A DNA stretch of 31,314 bases from JADGAU01 sp045047105 (GTDB lineage: Bacteria; Pseudomonadota; Gammaproteobacteria; GRL18). Below, in pieces: positions 23,876 to 31,314 of this stretch; position 1 is the stretch's first letter, and each line of letters begins with the position of its first letter. The stretch is from positions 1 through 31,314 of the forward strand of contig JASFYQ010000110.1 in assembly GCA_045047105.1 (NCBI GenBank), in the 5' to 3' direction. The notes under the pieces were generated by a model. The model saw only the letters and a program-made list of their open reading frames with translations. It did no database searches and was not told where the DNA came from. The position numbers and the translations under genes are program-made.

Positions 23876-25675
23876 ATGAACAATAATAATTGTAATGATC
23901 TCTTTATTAATAACATTGTTTTTAGTTTTAATCGACCAGCCCAATTAGACTTGTTTATTCGCTCCTATGTTAAAAATTATTTTGCCTACCCTAAACTTAA
24001 AATAATATATAAGTACTCTAATAGCCTTGCCCAACAAGGCTATAGGATGATTAAAAAAAAACATCCTCAACATCAATATATTTGTGAAAATGACAGTCTG
24101 GCTAATTTTAAGAATCTGACTATTGCAGCTATAAATCCAGAAACAATACTGACTACTTTTTTTGTCGACGATATTGTTTTTATAAACCCTTTTCAAGGCA
24201 AAAATTCAACAACAGTAAAACTGCTTATAGAAAGAGGCGATATATGCTGTGCATCACTTCGATTACACCCAGGAATTAACTATTCTTATATGGCTTCACG
24301 GCCCATTAGTCCTCCAGGCTTAGATAAAAACTTCATTTGGAATATACCTAAAAAATGCTCCTATTGGAGCTACCCTATGTCAGTTGATGGGCATATTTTT
24401 AAAACTGCTGATATTTTAAAAGTACTTTATAAAATAAATTTTAATACACCTACCCGACTCGAATACCAGTTATCTGTTAATCCCTTAAAATATAACAAAA
24501 TGATTTGTTTTGATAAAGCTATCATTATTAATATTCCCGCTAATAAAGTCCAGTCAACCTATGCTGCTAATAGATCGCAAGATGTATCTATTGATTTACT
24601 TAATGAAAATTTTATTTCTGGACAACAAATTGATCTCAGGCCTTTGCAAGGAATACAGACAACATCCTGCCATCAAGAAATAGCCTATAAATTTGAGCAA
24701 CAAACTACAGCACTTCAAATTAAAAATAAGAATAAAAACTATAAAGAAATTATAATTATTGCTGATACAAAAACAATTATTGAATTGAATAGCCAAGAGG
24801 CATTACTTGGAGATCCAGGCTATCTACTAAGTGCAAGTTTACAGCTATTACCCAGACAGATAAAAAAAAGCTATTATAATTATGATAAATTATCTGCTAA
24901 TCAACTGGCACAATTCAAGCCAGCTAATACGCTAATTATTATTCATATAGAACCAATAGAAAGTAGCAATATACTTATACATCTGATTAAGGAATTAGAA
25001 AATCAGGGGCATCAGGTCTATAATGCAAGATTAAATAATATCAGTAAAAAAAATTTAGACCAGCTTGCAATACAGCTAGGACTGGAACCTCTTGAACTTA
25101 AAAAACATTCTAAAAACCAAAAAATATTATTAAAATCAAATTTAAACTATAACAATAATAAATCTTCTCTTTTTGAAGTAACAAATAAAGAAGATGTTCC
25201 AGCCGAACTTTGGGATGATAAAAGTAAGTTTATTAGTAAATATATAAAATCAGACATTCGAGGTATTGCCAATTTAGCCTGTATAGAAAAAATATATTTT
25301 CTGGGTAATGAACATATTTTATTTACCAATATCATTGCAAATAAACCACAAAATAAAGAGCCGAAATCTATAAGCTACTGTTCAAGACCCAATGAAAAAT
25401 TTGAAAATGATATTAAATTGATGCAACAAATGAATATCCCTCACGCTACTCACTGCCCGAGTTTGAATAATGAAGTGCAGCTACGAATGCTAAGTTATGT
25501 AAAAAAAATACAGCAAGTAAATAGTATTTTTATTGGCTCTATAAAATTTATTCAGGATAAAGACACAGGCCAGCTCTATTTAATAGACTTGGATCCAACA
25601 CCTTCTATAAAAGATATGAATCCATTTTTTCTTCAGATCTTTGCAAAAGAATTATTAAATTTTTTAGAAAAATAA
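23876..25675 (+). CDS. Glycosyltransferase-ATP-grasp-like fusion protein
   Basis: The 599-residue protein has a glycosyltransferase domain of GT-A fold (about 12-255): NIVFSFNRPAQLDLFIRS, the metal motif VDD at 97-99, YPMSVDGHIF, and NIPANKVQ followed by LNENFISGQ. These features are shared by a poorly studied family of bacterial glycosyltransferases. The C-terminal half (about 290-599) resembles an ATP-grasp enzyme: KILLKSNLNY, then GSIKF (554-558) and LIDLDPTP (569-576). The usual metal pair E-x-N is D571-x-D573 here, so activity is uncertain. No signal peptide or membrane helix is seen. The gene is rich in Asn, Lys and Ile. It converges with the operon of related enzymes after a 28-bp gap. 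Substrate is unknown. Confidence 0.75.
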   Translation: MNNNNCNDLFINNIVFSFNRPAQLDLFIRSYVKNYFAYPKLKIIYKYSNSLAQQGYRMIKKKHPQHQYICENDSLANFKNLTIAAINPETILTTFFVDDIVFINPFQGKNSTTVKLLIERGDICCASLRLHPGINYSYMASRPISPPGLDKNFIWNIPKKCSYWSYPMSVDGHIFKTADILKVLYKINFNTPTRLEYQLSVNPLKYNKMICFDKAIIINIPANKVQSTYAANRSQDVSIDLLNENFISGQQIDLRPLQGIQTTSCHQEIAYKFEQQTTALQIKNKNKNYKEIIIIADTKTIIELNSQEALLGDPGYLLSASLQLLPRQIKKSYYNYDKLSANQLAQFKPANTLIIIHIEPIESSNILIHLIKELENQGHQVYNARLNNISKKNLDQLAIQLGLEPLELKKHSKNQKILLKSNLNYNNNKSSLFEVTNKEDVPAELWDDKSKFISKYIKSDIRGIANLACIEKIYFLGNEHILFTNIIANKPQNKEPKSISYCSRPNEKFENDIKLMQQMNIPHATHCPSLNNEVQLRMLSYVKKIQQVNSIFIGSIKFIQDKDTGQLYLIDLDPTPSIKDMNPFFLQIFAKELLNFLEK

Positions 25676-25703
25676 AGAACTCAGCAGATTTTAATTTAAT
25701 ATT

Positions 25704-27581
25704 TTATTTATTAAATTGTCTATACAAACTAAGATATTCATCCACTAAAGCACTCATAAAAGTATAATTATGATTACTTTGGCCAAGCTCAGGAAGAACA
25801 TCTGCTATAGGTTTAAATTTTTCCCAATAACGCATACTAATGAGTAAGTTCATTGCTTTTTTACCAATCCCCAGATTATTAATTAACGCTTCTTTAACCT
25901 CTGGTTTATTATAAATAGCACGTGCGTTCTTAGGCGATATTGAGCTATAAATATGGTAAAGTATTTCATAAAAATCGCTTTCCAGATCTCCCATAGCGTC
26001 CTCTAATATAGCTAATTGTTGCTCTAGAATGGGAAGAATCATTTGCCGTAGAGCTATATTTTCCTTGTCCATACCATAACAATAAATAAAAATATCTTTC
26101 ATTTTCCACAGACCAATAGTGTTATTATCTTCAGAGTTTTGAGCCACCATAAATGAGGGTTTAGGAAAATAATATGGCGCCTGTTGTAATGTTTCCATTG
26201 AACCCACCAGGTATTTAACACCTGCATTTAAGGCTCCAGATAATAAGCTCATCTGCTCTGCATAATTTAGCTTATCAAATACATCAATAGCGACCAGGGC
26301 ATCACAGATAGGCAGTGGTTCCATAAAGTAATCAAATTGCATATGCTGCACATTTTGAGCATGGCAATAATCAAAACGATTTTGTCTGCAATTATCTGCA
26401 TTGCAATCAAGACCTATATATTGCATTGTGGGTTTAATATATGGAGCAAGTGGATCTCGGTATCGAGACATCAAATTTACAATATTAATAACACCCAGAG
26501 ATTCAAATAATTCAATAAGATTAGCAGCATAATCAAAACGAGTTGGGAGTTTGGATATATTTTGCATGTGCTCGGATGCAATAGTTAGATCGGCAACTAC
26601 CGTCTCATTAAAAACCAGTCCTTTGGAAGCAAAACCACCTCGTTTTAATGGCTTAAAATTAATTCCTGAGAATAATTCAAACTGATATAAGCTGCGTTGT
26701 TTGCCTAAACTGTAAAGTGATAAATCTTTTATTACTTCTTCATCACTACTATATTGAGTTCCAAAAAAATGTCTGGTTCTATATATTGAACGGTTATTTA
26801 AGCGGCTATATTCATCCGGATAGTCGTCCCAATGCGTATCGATACTACGTGTATCTATTTTCTCACCATTTTTTATTTCTACTTTAAAAAGATGCCATAA
26901 TACAATTTTAGTTGGATTATAAATATCCCAGCCACGTGTCCAAAAACGTGTTGTGAGAGAAATTTCCTCTCCATAGAAATATAGATGAGGATCATAGGGA
27001 ATTTCTTTAATACAAAGAGCATCTGCAAACATTAAACCACCGGCTATAGATGCAGCAGGTTTTGCGGGGCTATTATTCTGATCAATTTTATAACCCGTCA
27101 TTTTAAAATATACCACCTGATCATCTTCTCGAACATATGGAGCCATACGCCCCTGCCAATTATCATACTTTCCTTCAATGGTGTAGTTAGGAGGGTAATG
27201 TGATATAACGGGTTTTTTTACACCTTTCTCTTTAAGGGTTTCGATCATAGCAATTAGTTCTATGTCCCATCCTTCAATAAAAACCATGTGCGAATCAACC
27301 TGTAAAGTATAGGTTTCATCTTTGTAGAGCTTTTGAGTTTGTGCTCTAGCCCAGCATACACCCTTGGCTTCGGTACGATCATAACGAACAATTCTTATTC
27401 TCTCGGCATATGATTGATCTTCATAAATAGGAGTAAAATCATCTGCTGCATCAAATTGCCAGTTTATTCCAACTGAAATATTCTCAGGAAATTTTGCCTT
27501 TGCATAGAGGTCTTTAACCGTATTACGGCACTCAGGATCGCGATAGCTTGCAATCTGTACAAAAATGGTATCATTGATCAT
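25704..27581 (-). CDS. GT60-like GlcNAc-transferase fused to methyltransferase-like domain
   Basis: The 625-residue protein begins with a GlcNAc-transferase domain of the Pfam GlcNAc/GT60 type (about 4-280): IFVQIASYRDPECRNTVKDL, WARAQTQKLY, the metal-binding DSH at 96-98, GGLMFADA and YFYGEEISLTTRFWTRGWDIY with E205/E206. Eukaryotic members modify hydroxyproline of Skp1 in the cytosol. The C-terminal half (about 350-470) resembles a class I SAM methyltransferase (YIGLDCN, then CDALVAIDVFDKL), but the glycine-rich motif I is replaced by VNLMSRYRD, so it may be inactive. The rest is helical and unassigned. It starts 2 bp after the upstream gene, so the two are coupled. Confidence 0.78.
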   Translation of the reverse strand: MINDTIFVQIASYRDPECRNTVKDLYAKAKFPENISVGINWQFDAADDFTPIYEDQSYAERIRIVRYDRTEAKGVCWARAQTQKLYKDETYTLQVDSHMVFIEGWDIELIAMIETLKEKGVKKPVISHYPPNYTIEGKYDNWQGRMAPYVREDDQVVYFKMTGYKIDQNNSPAKPAASIAGGLMFADALCIKEIPYDPHLYFYGEEISLTTRFWTRGWDIYNPTKIVLWHLFKVEIKNGEKIDTRSIDTHWDDYPDEYSRLNNRSIYRTRHFFGTQYSSDEEVIKDLSLYSLGKQRSLYQFELFSGINFKPLKRGGFASKGLVFNETVVADLTIASEHMQNISKLPTRFDYAANLIELFESLGVINIVNLMSRYRDPLAPYIKPTMQYIGLDCNADNCRQNRFDYCHAQNVQHMQFDYFMEPLPICDALVAIDVFDKLNYAEQMSLLSGALNAGVKYLVGSMETLQQAPYYFPKPSFMVAQNSEDNNTIGLWKMKDIFIYCYGMDKENIALRQMILPILEQQLAILEDAMGDLESDFYEILYHIYSSISPKNARAIYNKPEVKEALINNLGIGKKAMNLLISMRYWEKFKPIADVLPELGQSNHNYTFMSALVDEYLSLYRQFNK

Positions 27582-27583
27582 TT

Positions 27584-29476
27584 TTATCCCTCAAACATCT
27601 GGTCAAAAATAGCGCTATAATAATCATTCATATTATCCAGATCTTTACCAACAAATGGTAAAGGACCTGCCATTTGATTAACTTCAAAGAAGACAATTTT
27701 ATCTTCCTCTGTTATTGCAAATTCCAGGCTTCCAGAGGTATAAGTCATCAAAGGGATCATCTCTTTTGCAATATTTGATGCTTTTTCAAACTCTTCACTC
27801 TGATCATCTACTTCAAGCCATTTAACCTCAATATTTTTATAGATCTGAATATTATCATGTTTAAAATAATCTTCGGTATTACCCTTATTAACCCGTTGTT
27901 TAATTGAGTAAATTTTATTTTCATCACCCTTACTAAAATAACAGCGGTATTCTTTTTTTATTTTTAGTGCTGGAGCAATAAATATTTCTGAAGACTTCCT
28001 TTTATGCTTATCTAAAAGCTTAGTAAGTTGTGGCAAATAAAGTGATTTTTCTAAACTTTTAAAAGTTACGCCTTTACCTTCTTGAACACAATCCACTTTA
28101 ATTACCAGTTCATTACCCATACGCTCTTTTAAAAAGGTTAAAAATATTTCATATTGTGCTCTATTTAAATTATAGGGAATAGCAAAATCTCCTATAAAAT
28201 CAGCACGTCTGGAATAAAGCTCTTTAAGCGCATAAAGTTTATTCATACAGCCCGCATTATACATGGTGCGGGGATTAGGTTTGGCTACTTTGCCACCAGC
28301 ACGACTTATTAACACTTCTAAAAAACCAAAAAATGGATGTCCCCAGGTTTCACGTAAACAGGATAAGTATAACTTATCTAAATCTTCTTCATAAACACTG
28401 CTATTGGTAATGCGAAACAACGAGTCATTATAAATAAATAAAGCATTGTTATACCAAATTCTATAGGGAATATTTTTCTTTCTTAAATAATTATATACAA
28501 AAAATGGCTCGATAATAGATGATTTTCTGATTAATTGATCATTGGCAGTATATTTTTTTCCCATAACAGGATATACCGACCAGACTTCATTAGGCTCTGA
28601 CTTTGAAAACTGTGAGGTAAGTTTAGCATAGTTATCATATGCTTCTTTGGGCATTGAGTCTAATACCAGAATAGCTCGTTTTTTCTTATCGGTATTAATA
28701 ACCTGTTTTACTTCTATTTTAAAGCCTGGCTCCCACCAACGTATAACGGCTTTTGCAACAGGTTTTTCGGGATACATAATATAGTTTACCAGATTGGCTT
28801 TTATATCAATGGTATTTTTAAATGTTTTAAGTACATCAACACAGAATTTTGCATCCTGTCCACGTGGGTCAGCTGAATACTGCACCTGTAGTATAACGCT
28901 TTTATCAATTGCCACATGACCATGATGTGGATGCACTTCATTGCCCCCCCACTTATCCGTTGCATACCGATCGGAAAAGATCCATTGGCTATCCGATTTT
29001 TTACCCAAAGTATATTCATAAATAGTCTCTGGCTTAATAATATTTAAACAATTGGTATCATATTGTTCAAATTTGCGAGAAGCCCAAAGGAAATGATGGG
29101 TCATCATTTTTGGCTTATACAAATCAAAAATAATTTTAGTAATTTCAATTTTTTGTGGGTGTGCCTCATCATCTGCATCAAAAAACATAATGGTATCTGA
29201 CTTGGCAGCTAAAGCTCCACGGTTTCGATTTTCGCCAGCATATTGTTTTTCAGTAGTTGCTAAAATAGAAATATTAAGTCGAGTTGTTTTTTTAATACGC
29301 TGCTCAAGCTCTTGAGCCTGACTTTCATCGGTTTCGCTTAAAGCAATAATGACCTCATAGGGAAAAATGGTGGAGTGTTCTAAGGATGAAATCGAGTTGA
29401 TGAAAAGGCTTTCGATATCAGGTGGGTAACAAGGGATAACAATCGAGATATTACATACGTTTTTAACTTGACTCAC
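27584..29476 (-). CDS. GT2 glycosyltransferase-ATP-grasp fusion protein
   Basis: The 630-residue protein has an N-terminal GT2 domain (about 8-235): SIVIPCYPP, AGENRNRGA, FFDADDEAHP with D100/D102/D103, HHGHVAI and GQDAKF as the acceptor-side acid. The C-terminal part (about 400-630) is ATP-grasp: NPRTMYNAGCMNKLYAL (about 401-417), ATP-site K460 (VIKVDCVQEGKG), and metal ligands GSLEF (E585) and E598-x-N600 (FFEVNQMAG). The ATP-grasp site looks complete, so a ligase activity joining a carboxylate to an amine or similar group is plausible. The region between (about 260-390) is unassigned. It shares its domain order with the protein at 23876-25675 but the sequences differ. It lies 10 bp after the metallopeptidase gene. 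Confidence 0.8.
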   Translation of the reverse strand: MSQVKNVCNISIVIPCYPPDIESLFINSISSLEHSTIFPYEVIIALSETDESQAQELEQRIKKTTRLNISILATTEKQYAGENRNRGALAAKSDTIMFFDADDEAHPQKIEITKIIFDLYKPKMMTHHFLWASRKFEQYDTNCLNIIKPETIYEYTLGKKSDSQWIFSDRYATDKWGGNEVHPHHGHVAIDKSVILQVQYSADPRGQDAKFCVDVLKTFKNTIDIKANLVNYIMYPEKPVAKAVIRWWEPGFKIEVKQVINTDKKKRAILVLDSMPKEAYDNYAKLTSQFSKSEPNEVWSVYPVMGKKYTANDQLIRKSSIIEPFFVYNYLRKKNIPYRIWYNNALFIYNDSLFRITNSSVYEEDLDKLYLSCLRETWGHPFFGFLEVLISRAGGKVAKPNPRTMYNAGCMNKLYALKELYSRRADFIGDFAIPYNLNRAQYEIFLTFLKERMGNELVIKVDCVQEGKGVTFKSLEKSLYLPQLTKLLDKHKRKSSEIFIAPALKIKKEYRCYFSKGDENKIYSIKQRVNKGNTEDYFKHDNIQIYKNIEVKWLEVDDQSEEFEKASNIAKEMIPLMTYTSGSLEFAITEEDKIVFFEVNQMAGPLPFVGKDLDNMNDYYSAIFDQMFEG

Positions 29477-29486
29477 TTTTCCACCT

Positions 29487-30515
29487 TTATTTTTTTACCG
29501 ACACGTTATAGTGTGTAATTGCTAGTTGAACAAATTGATCATCGAGAGCTTTACCGTGATTTAAATAATCAGAAACGTCCTTATACAGGGCTTTAGCAAA
29601 TAGATTATATTCCTTATTATTGTACCAAGAATTTTTAGCATTTGCACCAGTGAGCCTATGAAACACCCACCCTGCACCAATTGAAGTTGCCAGAGATTCA
29701 TTAATTATGTTCTTTACTCTTTTGGCTGTAGCAGATGAATATTTAGCAAATATTTTTTTAATTCTTTGTTTATTTGGGCCATATAGATCATGACAAATTT
29801 CATGAAAAATAGTTGAGCTTAATAACCATTTTAAATTCATCTGAGTTTTCCGTTTACCACCTAAAACCACTCCTATTGAAGCAGTATTTTCAATACGAAA
29901 AGCTTTGGTACTTTTTCCTTTGGGAACAGGATGAAGGTTGAGGTGAAAGGTTTTTAGATTATTAGGATTACGCAGATAAAAAATGGCTGCTGTCCTAATC
30001 ATCCCACTGATATCTTTTTTAGCAATTATTTTTTCTATACGTGTTTTGGTTTCAAGCATATCTGCATAAGATTTATCCCATATTAAACTTTCATAAATAG
30101 GTAAAAAAGTATCTAATAATTCAAAATAACGCTGTAATATTTTTTTATTGAATGAAAAGTTATGATCCACCATTACCTTATTTTTTAACTCAGCTAGCGT
30201 TTTTGCAAAGGTTGTTTCTATCATAATAGCTGACATAAAACGGGTAGTTTTGGGATAACCATATATCTTAGAAGCATAAAATTTTTTATGGATACTTATA
30301 AGTTCTTTTCGATAGGCTTCAATTTTTTTATTCTTAGCATATGCCGCAATATAGATCTTTTTATGAGCTGGGGCTCGCTGCTTTACCTCTGCAATAGACT
30401 CTATAAAAAGTACCAGTCCATGCATTTTATTGATTCTTACTTCCAATAAACTGGCATAAGAAGTTGAGCTAATAAAAAAATAAAGAATGAGTATTTTTAA
30501 TGAAAAGCTATACAC
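29487..30515 (-). CDS. Exported zinc metallopeptidase, HEXXH type
   Basis: The 342-residue protein has an N-terminal signal peptide (about 1-21, hydrophobic ILILYFFISS, cleavage after SYA). A zinc site HEICH is at 238-242 and a likely third ligand E273 lies in NESLATS, about 30 residues on, as in gluzincin peptidases. It should act in the periplasm or outside. The rest is basic and mostly helical and I do not recognise the family. The start is GTG (30513-30515) with AAGGA 9 nt upstream. Only about 35 bp separate it from the terminator of the upstream gene, so it is either read through or has a very close promoter. It is the first gene of the operon with the two glycosyltransferase fusions. 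Confidence 0.72.
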   Translation of the reverse strand: MYSFSLKILILYFFISSTSYASLLEVRINKMHGLVLFIESIAEVKQRAPAHKKIYIAAYAKNKKIEAYRKELISIHKKFYASKIYGYPKTTRFMSAIMIETTFAKTLAELKNKVMVDHNFSFNKKILQRYFELLDTFLPIYESLIWDKSYADMLETKTRIEKIIAKKDISGMIRTAAIFYLRNPNNLKTFHLNLHPVPKGKSTKAFRIENTASIGVVLGGKRKTQMNLKWLLSSTIFHEICHDLYGPNKQRIKKIFAKYSSATAKRVKNIINESLATSIGAGWVFHRLTGANAKNSWYNNKEYNLFAKALYKDVSDYLNHGKALDDQFVQLAITHYNVSVKK

Positions 30516-30550
30516 TTTTATATTTCCTTTTTAAATTATTATTTAAGCAT

Positions 30551-30580
30551 AAAAAAGGCTCTGTAAACAGAGCCTTTTTC
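30551..30580. terminator. Strong bidirectional terminator
   Basis: GGCTCTG (30557-30563) and CAGAGCC (30568-30574) form a perfect 7-bp GC-rich stem with loop TAAA. A run of six A precedes and five T follow, so it works on both strands. On the minus strand it ends the acidic repeat protein transcript. Confidence 0.92.
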
Positions 30581-30599
30581 TAGGTTAACAATTAAGAGT

Positions 30600-31314
30600 T
30601 TAGAGATCCTCCTCAGGATTATCAGTTTCAATATCAAGTGTTGGGTCTTCAATTATTCCACTGATATCACTCATAGGCTCTGTAGGAGTATCTTCTTCTT
30701 GCTCTCCACTTTCACCTGGCTCCTGATTACCTTCTTCTTCAGGAATAATAGTATCATTAGATTCTTGTAGAAGGTTGACTTCTGGAGGAGTCTCCTCTGC
30801 TTCAACCGAACCAGGCTGTTCTATATCTCCCGCCTTATTCAAATCAAGACTCTCTTCTTCTAACAAGCGAACCGTGGCGCCACCAACATCAGGATTACTT
30901 CCTGTCTCAGTTTCTTCAGAGGAAGATGTATCTTCATCTGTGCTGGTATCTTCATCTGTGCTGGTATCCTCATCTGTGCTGGTATCCTCATCAGTACTAG
31001 TATCTTCATCTGAACTGGTATCTTCGTTCGAACTGGTATTTTCGCTCGAACTGGTATCTTCCGTTGCTCCAGTATCTTCCGTAGTTCCAGTATCTTCGTT
31101 TGTACTTGTGTCTTCACTAGAAGATGTTTCCTCAGATGTACCTGTATCTTCATCGGTTCCAGTATCCTCCGTTGTGCCAGTTTCCTCATCGGTTCCAGTA
31201 TCCTCCGTTGTGCCAGTTTCCTCATCGGTTCCAGTATCTTCGGTGGTGCCTGTTTCCTCATCGGTTCCAGTATCTTCGGTGGTGCCTGTTTCCTCATCGG
31301 TTCCAGTATCTTCG
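30600..31314 (-). CDS. Acidic Thr/Ser-rich repeat protein, C-terminal part
   Basis: The frame runs off the right edge, so only the last 237 residues are seen; the start and any signal peptide are outside. The distal 135 residues are hexapeptide repeats of the type TSTDED or TGTTED, with almost no hydrophobic residue. A non-repetitive, still acidic tail follows (GGATVRLLEEESLDLNKAG, then Glu/Pro/Asp-rich to PEEDL). Such proteins are usually exported, cell-surface or calcium-binding, but there is no recognisable domain here. The many Thr/Ser residues could be O-glycosylation sites. The stop at 30600-30602 precedes a strong terminator. Another frame of the repeats is also open but gives an unnatural basic protein. 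Confidence 0.75.
   Translation of the reverse strand, partial: EDTGTDEETGTTEDTGTDEETGTTEDTGTDEETGTTEDTGTDEETGTTEDTGTDEDTGTSEETSSSEDTSTNEDTGTTEDTGATEDTSSSENTSSNEDTSSDEDTSTDEDTSTDEDTSTDEDTSTDEDTSSSEETETGSNPDVGGATVRLLEEESLDLNKAGDIEQPGSVEAEETPPEVNLLQESNDTIIPEEEGNQEPGESGEQEEDTPTEPMSDISGIIEDPTLDIETDNPEEDL
30910..31314. repeat. In-frame 18-bp tandem repeat array (at least 22 units)
   Basis: Starting at 30910, 22 consecutive 18-bp units plus 9 bp follow with no insertion or deletion. Units look like GTATCTTCATCTGTGCTG on the plus strand. From about 31144 to the edge, two unit types alternate, giving a 36-bp higher-order repeat that is nearly identical between copies. All units keep the reading frame of the acidic protein. 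The array continues past the window. Confidence 0.9.

Noticed and set aside
30860..31297. Open frame for a Met/Lys/Pro/Leu-rich basic protein on the minus strand
   Set aside because: It is a shifted frame of the 18-bp repeat array. The acidic frame continues unbroken from the non-repetitive tail through the repeats, so this frame is open only because the repeat unit lacks stops in it.
31144..31314. 36-bp regular repeats resembling a CRISPR array
   Set aside because: The units are directly adjacent without unique spacers and keep a reading frame, so they are coding tandem repeats.

Overview
The window looks like chromosomal DNA from a low-GC gammaproteobacterium. The gene order thrS-infC-rpmI-rplT-pheS-pheT-ihfA-merR-tRNA-Pro and the run hisBHAF-hisI-hisE-HIT-tatABC are typical of Gammaproteobacteria, as are an RraB-type protein, CysQ, NudE, YrfG and an FNR/Anr regulator. 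hisB is monofunctional and hisI and hisE are separate genes, so this is not an enteric bacterium. I cannot name the genus.

Layout. (1) 185-8405, minus strand: translation operon running from a consensus-like thrS promoter through threonyl-tRNA synthetase, IF-3 (non-AUG start), L35, L20, both PheRS subunits, IHF-alpha, a MerR regulator and an RraB-like protein, followed by tRNA-Pro(GGG) with its own promoter. (2) 8459-11917, plus strand: yajC-secD-secF of the Sec translocon. (3) 11940-15298: small membrane proteins, cysQ, nudE, yrfG and a YkgJ-like cysteine-cluster protein. (4) 15342-17870: an RpfC-like hybrid histidine kinase preceded by two overlapping six-codon micro-ORFs, convergent with an FNR-type oxygen sensor whose promoter carries a perfect FNR box. 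(5) 17881-23816, plus strand: histidine biosynthesis genes followed by a HIT hydrolase and the Tat translocase. (6) 23876-31314: an accessory-looking region with no assignable pathway.

The last region is the most unusual. It has two different proteins that each join an N-terminal glycosyltransferase to a C-terminal ATP-grasp domain (23876-25675 plus; 27584-29476 minus). It also has a GT60/Skp1-Gnt1-like GlcNAc-transferase fused to a degenerate methyltransferase-like domain (25704-27581 minus) and an exported HEXXH metallopeptidase (29487-30515 minus). The last three form a tight minus-strand operon. Upstream of it, behind a strong terminator, is the C-terminal part of a very acidic Thr/Ser-rich protein built from at least 22 in-frame 18-bp repeats; it runs off the right edge. 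One working idea is a protein or surface glycoconjugate modification system in which the Thr/Ser-rich repeats are the acceptor. That link rests on gene proximity only.
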